Assembly (NCBI RefSeq): GCF_028656935.1
Contig: NZ_JAMDGZ010000014.1
Location: forward strand, 62,001 to 126,000
Source of the DNA: Pseudomonas rubra
GTDB taxonomy: Bacteria; Pseudomonadota; Gammaproteobacteria; Pseudomonadales; Pseudomonadaceae
Length of the DNA stretch: 64,000 nt
Direction: 5' to 3'
In this document: positions 56,359 to 64,000 of the stretch, piece by piece
Numbering within the stretch: position 1 is the first letter of the stretch
How the letters are laid out: each line of letters starts with the position of its first letter
The notes under the pieces: model-generated
Seen by the model: the letters and a program-made list of their open reading frames with translations, nothing else
Database searches by the model: none
Told to the model about the DNA's origin: nothing
Made by a program: the position numbers and the translations under genes

Positions 56359-56439
56359 CCTGGGGTCTGCTTTCCCCCTGCCAGGGCGAGTGGCAATGGC
56401 ACAGTGTTGATGGTTTCCACCTGTTCAAGGAAACCCATC

Positions 56440-59400
56440 ATGGCCCCCACCGCATCTGCCAGCGAACCTGTTGTCTCGCCCCAGCTCGACAATGCCAGTG
56501 ACGAGTTCATTGCGCAGATTCTTCCTGCCTGGTTGCGTCAAGCATCGGCGCAGGACATCAATTTGCTGCGAGACCATTTCAAACATCACCAGGCCTCTCA
56601 GGCGCAAGTACAGGGCGCGCTGGCGAGGTTGACCCGCCTCGACGCTTTTGCCGCACCGTTGTTCGAGCAAGCGTTAGGAGAGCAACTGGCCTGTTCGGTT
56701 GACCTGCGCCAGGCGCGCTGGCGCGAGGTCAAGCGTAGCTTCCGCGTAAGCCCCGGCCAATTGCCGGACGACGAGTTCTTCCATGAGTTTCAGCCTGCGC
56801 TGCAGCGCTTGCTGCAGAACTTCAGTGACAGCCCGTCGTTCTATCCAAGCACGGCGTTGGTGGCGCAGGAGGGCGATGGTCAGGTGCTTTGCGACAAGGT
56901 TGCAGGCATTGTACGGTTGTGCCGAGGGCTTGATGTCGGGCAACGCTACCAGGAGCACCTGGCTCAAGTCTTCGACGCAATGCTGCAACGGGCGCTGGCC
57001 CAGGACAAGCGCCACAGCCTGGCATTGGCCAGCGAAATCGCGGCGCTCAAGGGGCAGATCAGCCAGGTAGATCTGCAGATGTTACGCAAGGTCGTCAATG
57101 ACCAGGTTCCGACCCACGCCGATAGCCCGAAGGTGAGGGTGCTGACGTTGGAGCTGCTGAGTAGCCGGGTCGAGGGCGCCTTGGCGTTCGAATTGCTAGG
57201 CAACTGGGGCATTACCCCGAGCCCACTGCCGGGGCCTCAGGTGCAAGGGGTGATCGTGTATCTGCCGGGCAGCCAAGCGCCGCTTCGGCGCTACGACTCC
57301 TGGTATGCCCTGGCTACCGCCCTGGGTACTGCCGTGAAGCAACCTGGCTACCAGCAGTACCTGCTGCGCTTGATTGGGTTGAAGGACCGTCCGGCATTCA
57401 TGAGCACTTTGCAAAAGCGATTGCAGGACGCCCATACCGACATGGCCCCCACAGGTTCGCTTGCCGACAACGATCTGTTTGCCAGCCTTGCCAGCCAGCA
57501 ACTGCAAGGTATCAGGGACGATGCACGGCTACTGGCGGTGCCGACGGCCGATGTCGATGACGCGGCCAGTACGGCGCGTATCAACGCCTTCGAGGATGTG
57601 GGGCTGGTGTTGCTCAACGTCGCGGGGCTGTTCGTTCCGGCCTTGGGCGTACTACTGGTGGGGCAGGTGGTGGGGCAAACCCTGGCCGAGGTCTTCGAGG
57701 GTGTTGCCGGCTGGGCACGTGGTCGCCGTCATGAGGCGCTCGAGCATATGCTGGGCGTGGCCGAAACCGTGGCGATCAGCGCGGCCCAGGTTGGCGCGAG
57801 TCACCTGATTGCGCGCGGCTTTGTTCGCAGCAGTACCGTTGAACGCATGCAGCCGGTTACCTCGCTTGATCAGGCCACGCGCCTTTGGCTGTATGACCTG
57901 AGCTCGTTTCAGGTCGACGCGGTACCGGCCACGGCCAAGCGTCTGGACAATGGCCTATTGGGTCTTGAGGGGCGCTATTGGTGGCAAGACCAGGGCGTGA
58001 CTTATGAAGTAGGACAGGCAGATGCCCTGAGTCCATGGCGGCTGCTTGACTCCAGGGGGCGTGGCGGTTTTGCGCCCGCGCTGCAGTTTAACGGTGAGCG
58101 CGGTTGGCGCCTGCTTTACCAGCGGCCCTTGGAGTGGCAGGGCGGTGTAAGGCTGCTGGAGCATCTATGGCCCGAGGCAGCGGCGCTGGATGAGACCCGG
58201 ATCACGCAGATATTGCACGTGGCTGACGTCGACGAGGAGCAGTTGCGCGGCCTGCTGGTGGAAAACCGTGTTTTGCCGGTGAGCCTGCGCGATACCCTGG
58301 AGCGATTCAGCGTGGACGCCCGCATTGAGATGTACCTTGGGCAGTTGTCTTTGCCAGAGGTGGTGCCCGACCCGCAGATGCATGCCTATTGCCTGGATGA
58401 GGTCGGTGCCTCTGCCTTGTCAGATCCCGACGGGCGGGCGCAGGTGCTGGCCCAGGTGCCAGCGTTGCGAGAAAAACTGATGGCGCATTTCTCCCAAGTT
58501 TATTTACGCCGCGACCCGTTGCTTGCGACCTTCAAACGCTTCTTCCCAGGCTTGTCAGACCCCTACGCGCTGGCACTGTTGCAGCAGGCTGACGATGGCC
58601 AACGTGTGCACCTGCAACAGCGTTCGCGCCTGCCTTTGGCATTGGCGGAGCAGGCACGGTCGTTGTTACGGGTGGCTCGATTAAACCGGGCACTGGAAGG
58701 GGTTTACCTGAACAACAGTTTTGCGTCAGAGACAGTTGAACTGGTGTTTGCACTGTTGCGGCAAAAGGCCGACTGGCCGCAGAGCCTCAACCTTGAATGG
58801 CGTGAAGGCTCTGCTATCGGACGTCGGGTTACACGCATGTATCCTGAACGCGACCGTTCGGAGCTCAGGATACTGGTCCGTCATGCCGGTTGGGTTGAGC
58901 TATATGATCATCAAGGCGTAGAGCTGGACCTGGATCTTGTCGAACCGATGGATTTGTACGAAGTGTTGATCGCGCTATTACCCTTGGCGCATCGACAACG
59001 TCTGGGGTGGGCTGGAGCACACCCGGTGCAGCAATTGCGAAGCGATCTGCAAGCCTGGTTACCCCGCTCGCGTCGGCAATTGGTGCACTTGTTGGGGTGG
59101 CCAAAAGCCCGTCGGTGGTTCAATCCGGGGCAACGCCTGGAGGATGGCCGTGTGGGTTACCTGCTCAGTGGCCGCGGCAACAGAACCAGCAGCCCGTCAC
59201 GCATGACCATCCGCGACAGAGTGCGCAGCCTGTATCCGGGGCTGGACGAGCAACAGGTGAGCCGTTTCTTGAGCCGGTTGCATGAGACCCCGGGAAGTGC
59301 TTTTCAGGCGTTGCTGCGCCATGAAGCGGCGTATCGCGAATTTGATTACCACCTGTCGCGATGGGCCGCTGCGGGTGTGCAGCGCAATGTTGGTCGCCGG

Positions 59401-60942
59401 TTGGTCGCCGATGAGCTGCGGCGTTGTTGGCGCTTTCAGGGTGAGCTGCTGACCGATGGCAGCGGTCGTCAATTAGGCATGCGTCTGAGTCTGATTGGTA
59501 CGAGGGTGGGCCACTTGCCAGAGTTGCCACAAGTGGCTGACTTTTCCCATGTCACCGATCTTGTGCTGGTCAACCTCAGCCTGCAGGACGTGCCCGCAGT
59601 CTTTCTGCAACGCTTCAGCAAGGTGCGCTGGCTGAACCTGAGCAACAACGAACTGCGCCGGGTGCCGGAGGGCTTGAACTACCTGACCTCGCTGCGCGAA
59701 CTGCGCCTGGGGAACAACCGCATCCGCCTGGATGGACCAGGAGTGGAGCGCATCGGCGCCCTGCACCAGTTACGGTTGCTCGACATGAGTCACAATCCCC
59801 TGGGGTCGACCCGTCTGGACCTGCACTCGCTGCATCGTTTGCGCGAACTGTCGCTCAGGCAGGCCAACTTGCAGAGCTTGCCGGCGAGCTTGCTCAGCAG
59901 GACCTTTCTGGAATATGCGGACCTGCGGGGCAATAACATCACTGAGCTGCCGCAGGAGCTAATCGATGCACCAATGGCGTTTCGCGAGCAACTGAGCCTG
60001 GCGGGTAACCCGTTGTCGGAGGAAACCTGGCAGCGTCTTCTAGGCCAGGACGCGCCCCCAGCCCCAGTACAAGTGACCCCTGCTCGGGAACTTTGGCTGC
60101 AATCGCTGGCGAGCGATGAGCAAGGGCGCCGGGGCGAGCAATGGGATCAATTGTTCGAGGAGGCGCACAGTGCGGATTTTTTCCAGGTGCTGGCCGAATT
60201 GACCGGGACCAGCGACTTTCGCTTGGCGCGCCAAGACCTGGACCGCCGTGTATGGGAGATGATCGACGCGGCGCAGGAGAATAGCCAGTTGCGCCACGAG
60301 CTGTTCGAACTGGCGGCTAGCCCCCGAACCTGCGTCGACAGCGTGGCAAACTGTTTCAGTGCCCTGGAGGTCAAGGTATACATGGCCCGTGCCCTGCAAC
60401 GCAGCAGTCCTGGCGAGGAACAGGCGGTGCTTCTGTCCCTGGCGCGTCGGCTGTTTCGCCTGGAGCAGGTGGAGCAATTTGCCCAGGGTGACATCGCCGC
60501 CCGCCGGGCTGACGGGCGTGATGTCGACGAAATCGAAGTGAGCCTTGCCTATCGCAGCGGCCTGGCAGCGGAGCTGGAGCTGCCGGGGCAGCCGCGCACC
60601 CTGCAGTTCGCCACGGTAGCTGGTGTCAGTGCAGAACAACTGGCCGAAGCCGCCCGTAGCGTACGTGAGGCACAGGCGGGCGAGGGGTTGGCTGACTACA
60701 TCAGCGAGCGCGATTTCTGGCTGGAAGCGCTGCACCAGGCTCATGCCGAGCTCTACAGCCGTACCGAGCAGCCCTTTCACGATCGGCTGGATACCCTGAC
60801 CGAGCAGCAGGCAAGCCTGAGCGACGGCGACTACCTGGCACAAGTGAACAGCTTGGCACAGGAGCGCACGAGCACGCTCAAGGCCCTGGATTTGCGCCTT
60901 ACCAAGGAGGCCCTGGCCGCAGAGGCAATAGTCAATGGCTGA
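56440..60942 (+). CDS. Giant NEL-type E3 ubiquitin ligase-like putative effector with LRRs and toxin-like N-terminus
   Basis: 1500 residues from the ATG at 56440, with AAGGAA 7 bp upstream. No Sec signal is seen. The N-terminal 900-1000 residues resemble the DUF6543/dermonecrotic-toxin-like region of Pseudomonas proteins. They include a hydrophobic segment at about 387-420 (VGLVLLNVAGLFVPALGVLLVGQVVGQTLAEVFEG) that could insert into membranes. Leucine-rich repeats occupy about 1038-1180 (WLNLSNNELRRVPEGLNYLTSLRELRLGNNRI). The C-terminal NEL domain has the C-x-D motif at Cys1298-Val1299-Asp1300 (SPRTCVDSVANCF), matching the catalytic cysteine of IpaH/SspH ligases. No chaperone or secretion gene is adjacent, so delivery is unknown. 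Confidence 0.85.
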   Translation: MAPTASASEPVVSPQLDNASDEFIAQILPAWLRQASAQDINLLRDHFKHHQASQAQVQGALARLTRLDAFAAPLFEQALGEQLACSVDLRQARWREVKRSFRVSPGQLPDDEFFHEFQPALQRLLQNFSDSPSFYPSTALVAQEGDGQVLCDKVAGIVRLCRGLDVGQRYQEHLAQVFDAMLQRALAQDKRHSLALASEIAALKGQISQVDLQMLRKVVNDQVPTHADSPKVRVLTLELLSSRVEGALAFELLGNWGITPSPLPGPQVQGVIVYLPGSQAPLRRYDSWYALATALGTAVKQPGYQQYLLRLIGLKDRPAFMSTLQKRLQDAHTDMAPTGSLADNDLFASLASQQLQGIRDDARLLAVPTADVDDAASTARINAFEDVGLVLLNVAGLFVPALGVLLVGQVVGQTLAEVFEGVAGWARGRRHEALEHMLGVAETVAISAAQVGASHLIARGFVRSSTVERMQPVTSLDQATRLWLYDLSSFQVDAVPATAKRLDNGLLGLEGRYWWQDQGVTYEVGQADALSPWRLLDSRGRGGFAPALQFNGERGWRLLYQRPLEWQGGVRLLEHLWPEAAALDETRITQILHVADVDEEQLRGLLVENRVLPVSLRDTLERFSVDARIEMYLGQLSLPEVVPDPQMHAYCLDEVGASALSDPDGRAQVLAQVPALREKLMAHFSQVYLRRDPLLATFKRFFPGLSDPYALALLQQADDGQRVHLQQRSRLPLALAEQARSLLRVARLNRALEGVYLNNSFASETVELVFALLRQKADWPQSLNLEWREGSAIGRRVTRMYPERDRSELRILVRHAGWVELYDHQGVELDLDLVEPMDLYEVLIALLPLAHRQRLGWAGAHPVQQLRSDLQAWLPRSRRQLVHLLGWPKARRWFNPGQRLEDGRVGYLLSGRGNRTSSPSRMTIRDRVRSLYPGLDEQQVSRFLSRLHETPGSAFQALLRHEAAYREFDYHLSRWAAAGVQRNVGRRLVADELRRCWRFQGELLTDGSGRQLGMRLSLIGTRVGHLPELPQVADFSHVTDLVLVNLSLQDVPAVFLQRFSKVRWLNLSNNELRRVPEGLNYLTSLRELRLGNNRIRLDGPGVERIGALHQLRLLDMSHNPLGSTRLDLHSLHRLRELSLRQANLQSLPASLLSRTFLEYADLRGNNITELPQELIDAPMAFREQLSLAGNPLSEETWQRLLGQDAPPAPVQVTPARELWLQSLASDEQGRRGEQWDQLFEEAHSADFFQVLAELTGTSDFRLARQDLDRRVWEMIDAAQENSQLRHELFELAASPRTCVDSVANCFSALEVKVYMARALQRSSPGEEQAVLLSLARRLFRLEQVEQFAQGDIAARRADGRDVDEIEVSLAYRSGLAAELELPGQPRTLQFATVAGVSAEQLAEAARSVREAQAGEGLADYISERDFWLEALHQAHAELYSRTEQPFHDRLDTLTEQQASLSDGDYLAQVNSLAQERTSTLKALDLRLTKEALAAEAIVNG

Positions 60943-61069
60943 ACACATTCTGCGCGGCCAAACCAGTCATCCAGATTGACAGCTTTGGCCATTGTCCTCG
61001 TGTTGCGCTGGCGCGACTATCTTCCTATCGATCGTTTGATTCCAACAATAAAAAACGAGGAGGCTGGCG

Positions 61070-62707
61070 ATGGGCGATTACCTTGGCGCCGCGAAAGGAT
61101 TCAATTACCAGCGCAGTGCGGCGCAGGCGCTGCAGGGCAGCCTGGAGGCGCTAAACGCCTGTGTCGAGTGCTGTGACCGGCATGTCGGTGACAACCGGAT
61201 TGCGTTGAACTGGGAAGGGCGCGACGGTAGCAGCGCACAGTACAGTTTCGAGCAGTTGCAACAGGCGTCGGCGCGCCTGGCCAATGTCCTCAAGGCCCAA
61301 GGTGTGGGCGTTGGCGATCGGGTCGCCGGGCTGATGCCGCGTACCGCCGAACTGCTGATTACGGTGCTGGCCACCTGGCGCATTGGCGCGGTCTATCAAC
61401 CCCTGTTTACCGCCTTCGGGCCCAAGGCCATCGAACACCGCCTTGAGCAATCCGGGGCCCGGCTGGTGGTCACCGAACGGCTCAATCGGGCCAAGCTCGA
61501 CGAGGTGCAGGGTTGCCCGATGATCATCTGTGTGGATGCTGGCGAGGGTACTGGCGATATCGATTTTCACCGCGCAGTCAACGCTTCCAGCGATCAGTGC
61601 GAACCCACGCTACTGGGGGCGGACTCCCCGTTCCTGCTGATGTTCACGTCCGGCACCACCGGCCCGGCCAAGCCGCTGGAAGTGCCGCTGCGTGCGATCG
61701 TCGCCTTCAAGGGCTACATGCGCGACGCCATCGACCTGCGTGCTCAGGACAATTTCTGGAACCTTGCTGATCCGGGCTGGGCCTATGGCCTGTACTACGC
61801 GGTCACCGGGCCATTGGCGCTGGGCCATGCCACGACTTTTTTTGATGGCCCGTTCAGTGTCGAAAGTACCTGCGGGGTCATCAACAAATACGCCATCAGC
61901 AACCTGGCCGGCTCGCCCACCGCGTATCGGTTGCTGATCGCTGCCGGCAGTGAATTCAGTGCGCCGATCAAGGGCCGTCTGCGGGTGGTCAGCAGTGCTG
62001 GCGAACCGCTCAACCCGCAAGTGATCCGCTGGTTCGCCGACGAGCTGGGCGTGACTATCCACGACCATTACGGGCAGACCGAGCTGGGCATGGTGCTGTG
62101 CAATCACCACGGCCTGGAGCACCCGGTGCACCTGGGATCGGCCGGGTTTGCCGTGCCCGGGCACCGCATCGTCGTGCTCGATGAACAACATAACGAACTG
62201 CCGGCCGGGCAGCCGGGCATTCTCGCCGTCGACCGCGAGCAGTCGCCGCTGTGCTGGTTTACCGGCTACCACGGTTTGCCGACCAAAGCCTTCGTTGGCA
62301 AGTACTACCTCAGTGGCGACACCGTCGAGCTCAATAGCGATGGCAGCATCAGCTTCGTCGGCCGCAGCGATGACGTGATCACCACCTCCGGCTATCGGGT
62401 CGGCCCCTTCGATGTCGAGAGCGCGCTGATAGAACATGCGTCGGTGATTGAAGCGGCGGTGGTCGGCAAGCCGGACCCGCAGCGTACTGAACTGATCAAA
62501 GCCTTTGTGGTGCTCGCCAAGGGCCAGCAAGCCAGCGAGGCGCTCGCCGAAGCCTTGCAGCAGCACGTGCGTCAACGCCTTTATGCCCACGCTTATCCAC
62601 GGGAAATCGAATTCGTCAGCGAGCTGCCCAAGACCCCGAGCGGCAAGCTGCAGCGTTTCATCCTGCGCAATCAGGAAATAGCCAAACAACAAGCCGTGCA
62701 GGCCTGA
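61070..62707 (+). CDS. AMP-dependent acyl-CoA synthetase
   Basis: 545 residues of the acetyl/acyl-CoA synthetase family. The ATP loop is FTSGTTGPAKPLEV, the adenine region is HYGQTELG, and the hinge is SGDTVELNSDGSISFVGRSDDVI. The conserved C-terminal lysine is in LPKTPSGKLQRF. An AACGAGGAGG site precedes the ATG. It activates a fatty or short-chain acid for the SDR and thiolase encoded next. The genes correspond to a P. putida beta-oxidation cluster, as I recall. The chain length is not evident. Confidence 0.9.
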   Translation: MGDYLGAAKGFNYQRSAAQALQGSLEALNACVECCDRHVGDNRIALNWEGRDGSSAQYSFEQLQQASARLANVLKAQGVGVGDRVAGLMPRTAELLITVLATWRIGAVYQPLFTAFGPKAIEHRLEQSGARLVVTERLNRAKLDEVQGCPMIICVDAGEGTGDIDFHRAVNASSDQCEPTLLGADSPFLLMFTSGTTGPAKPLEVPLRAIVAFKGYMRDAIDLRAQDNFWNLADPGWAYGLYYAVTGPLALGHATTFFDGPFSVESTCGVINKYAISNLAGSPTAYRLLIAAGSEFSAPIKGRLRVVSSAGEPLNPQVIRWFADELGVTIHDHYGQTELGMVLCNHHGLEHPVHLGSAGFAVPGHRIVVLDEQHNELPAGQPGILAVDREQSPLCWFTGYHGLPTKAFVGKYYLSGDTVELNSDGSISFVGRSDDVITTSGYRVGPFDVESALIEHASVIEAAVVGKPDPQRTELIKAFVVLAKGQQASEALAEALQQHVRQRLYAHAYPREIEFVSELPKTPSGKLQRFILRNQEIAKQQAVQA

Positions 62708-62734
62708 AACGCCCGCGCCAGAGGAACGATCATC

Positions 62735-63502
62735 ATGCAGATTGCCAATCATAACTTCATCGTCAGCGGCGCAGCCTCCGGGCTGGGCGCTGCCACCGCA
62801 CAGATGCTCATCGAGGCTGGAGCCCGGGTGATGCTGGTTGACCTCAATGCCGAGGCCGTAGCCGCCAAGGCGCGTGAACTGGGCGCCTTGGCCCAGTTCG
62901 CAGTGGCCGACATCAGCCAGGAAGCGGCGGCCAAGGCGGCGATCGATGCTGCCGTTAGCGCCTTCGGCAGCATCCACGGGCTGATCAACTGCGCCGGTAT
63001 TGTCGGCGCCGAAAAAGTCCTGGGCAAGAATGGCCCCCATGGCCTGGACAGCTTCAGCCGGGTGATCAACGTCAACCTGATCGGCAGCTTCAACCTGCTG
63101 CGCCTGGCCGCAGCGGCCATGGCCGAGGGCGAGGCGGGTGCCGACGGTGAGCGCGGGGTGATCATCAACACCGCTTCGATTGCCGCCTACGACGGCCAGA
63201 TCGGCCAAGCCGCCTACGCCGCTTCCAAGGGTGCGATCGCCAGCCTGACCTTGCCGGCGGCCCGTGAGCTGGCGCGTTTCGGTATCCGTGTAATGACCAT
63301 CGCCCCGGGTATTTTCGAGACCCCGATGATGGCCGGCATGACCCAGGAAGTGCGTGACTCGCTGGCCGCCGGGGTGCCGTTCCCGCCACGCCTGGGCCGC
63401 CCGCATGAGTACGCCGCGCTGGCCCGTCACATCATTGAAAACAGCATGCTCAACGGTGAGGTGATCCGTCTCGACGGTGCCTTGCGCATGGCTGCCAAGT
63501 AA
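62735..63502 (+). CDS. fadB2x: SDR-family 3-hydroxyacyl-CoA dehydrogenase (type II)
   Basis: 255 residues. The NAD-binding motif is [15 protein letters not shown]. The catalytic Ser is in [11 protein letters not shown] and the YxxxK pair in [38 protein letters not shown] is the NNAG-like segment. The late [20 protein letters not shown] loop is typical of human type II HADH-like enzymes. It oxidises 3-hydroxyacyl-CoA. It starts 27 bp after the synthetase stop, in the same operon. The gene symbol is by analogy to the P. putida cluster. Confidence 0.88.
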   Translation: MQIANHNFIVSGAASGLGAATAQMLIEAGARVMLVDLNAEAVAAKARELGALAQFAVADISQEAAAKAAIDAAVSAFGSIHGLINCAGIVGAEKVLGKNGPHGLDSFSRVINVNLIGSFNLLRLAAAAMAEGEAGADGERGVIINTASIAAYDGQIGQAAYAASKGAIASLTLPAARELARFGIRVMTIAPGIFETPMMAGMTQEVRDSLAAGVPFPPRLGRPHEYAALARHIIENSMLNGEVIRLDGALRMAAK

Positions 63503-63520
63503 TTTTCGGAGTAGATAGAC

Positions 63521-64000
63521 ATGACCCTCGCCAATGATCCCATCGTAATCGTCAGCGCCGTGCGCACGCCCATGGGCGGCCTGCAGGGCGACCTGAAAAG
63601 CCTCACCGCGCCGCAACTGGGCGCTGCCGCGATTCGCGCCGCCGTCGAGCGTGCCGGTGTCGCCGCGGACAGCGTCGAACAAGTGCTGTTCGGTTGCGTG
63701 CTGCCCGCAGGGCTGGGCCAGGCTCCGGCGCGCCAGGCCGCCCTGGGCGCCGGCCTGAACAAAGGCACCACCTGCACCACCCTGAACAAAATGTGCGGCT
63801 CGGGCATGCAGGCCGCCATCATGGCCCATGACCTGCTGCTGGCCGGCAGCGCCGACGTGGTGGTGGCCGGTGGCATGGAGAGCATGTCCAACGCCCCCTA
63901 CCTGCTGGACAAGGCACGTAGCGGCTACCGCATGGGCCATGGCAGGATCATCGACCATATGTTCTTCGACGGGCTCGAAGATGCCTACGACAAGGGCCGT
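63521..64000 (+). CDS. fadAx: Acetyl-CoA acetyltransferase (thiolase), truncated by the window edge
   Basis: The first 160 codons are visible, uninterrupted to the end. [20 protein letters not shown] and the nucleophile cysteine in [21 protein letters not shown] identify the thiolase N-terminal domain. [14 protein letters not shown] follows as expected. It cleaves 3-ketoacyl-CoA, or condenses acetyl-CoA, as the last step after the SDR. It starts 18 bp after the SDR stop in the same operon. The symbol rests on the resemblance of the cluster to P. putida fadB2x-fadAx. Confidence 0.93.
   Translation, partial: MTLANDPIVIVSAVRTPMGGLQGDLKSLTAPQLGAAAIRAAVERAGVAADSVEQVLFGCVLPAGLGQAPARQAALGAGLNKGTTCTTLNKMCGSGMQAAIMAHDLLLAGSADVVVAGGMESMSNAPYLLDKARSGYRMGHGRIIDHMFFDGLEDAYDKGR

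Noticed and set aside
55297..60942. The AraC regulator as dedicated activator of the NEL gene
   Set aside because: No operator or promoter between them could be recognised, and the regulator more probably belongs to the beta-oxidation operon; left as an open possibility only.

Overview
The window reads as a chromosomal segment of a fluorescent Pseudomonas, most likely the P. putida group. The basis is high-GC coding sequence throughout, the core order folD / tRNA-Arg / tRNA-His / tig-clpP-clpX-lon-hupB-ppiD, the order mltD-gloB-methyltransferase-rnhA ... dnaQ-ldcA, the phnX-phnW-LysR-AraC ... fadB2x-fadAx block, and short REP elements of the GGAGCGGGCTTGCCCCGCGA type. No phage, plasmid, IS element or CRISPR array was seen.

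Layout. 1-4263 (minus): polar amino-acid ABC importer (two permeases, binding protein) with ornithine cyclodeaminase and a CtlX-type citrulline hydrolase, together a likely citrulline/ornithine catabolic unit. 4397-6008 (minus): a cobalamin riboswitch followed by a small [2Fe-2S] ferredoxin-like protein and an orphan BtuF-like binding protein. 6027-13995: an AcoR-like sigma-54 activator divergent from a six-gene ABC importer whose order (ATPase, ATPase, permease, permease, small DUF2160 membrane protein, binding protein) is that of glpSTPQUV. A -24/-12 promoter and an array of TGTTCA half-sites lie between them.

14109-15545: folD, then tRNA-Arg(TCT) and two identical tandem tRNA-His(GTG). 15777-24691: a haem-uptake locus (STN-domain TonB receptor, ChaN lipoprotein, HemS-like protein, HmuTUV importer) facing a FecI/FecR surface-signalling pair with Fur-box-like sequences, placed between the tRNA genes and tig. 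25499-33974: tig, clpP, clpX, lon, hupB, ppiD, the proteostasis cluster. 34064-41448 (minus): a YejABEF-type peptide importer with two tandem YejA-like binding proteins.

41571-51500: mltD, gloB, a methyltransferase, rnhA, then a three-gene GtrA / GT2 / ArnT-like (GT39) lipid-linked sugar cassette lying between rnhA and dnaQ, then dnaQ and the lysine decarboxylase ldcA. 51651-55262: an FMN-dependent reductase, a REP pair, the 2-aminoethylphosphonate genes phnX and phnW, and a divergent LysR regulator. 55297-64000: an AraC regulator, a 1500-residue NEL-type E3 ubiquitin-ligase-like putative effector, and the start of an acyl-CoA synthetase / 3-hydroxyacyl-CoA dehydrogenase / thiolase operon that runs off the window.

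The most unusual item is the giant NEL-family protein at 56440-60942. It has a membrane-active toxin-like N-terminal region, leucine-rich repeats and a C-x-D active-site motif, and it sits alone between a regulator and a fatty-acid operon with no secretion genes visible. Everything here was read by eye; family assignments rest on motif recognition, not on searches.
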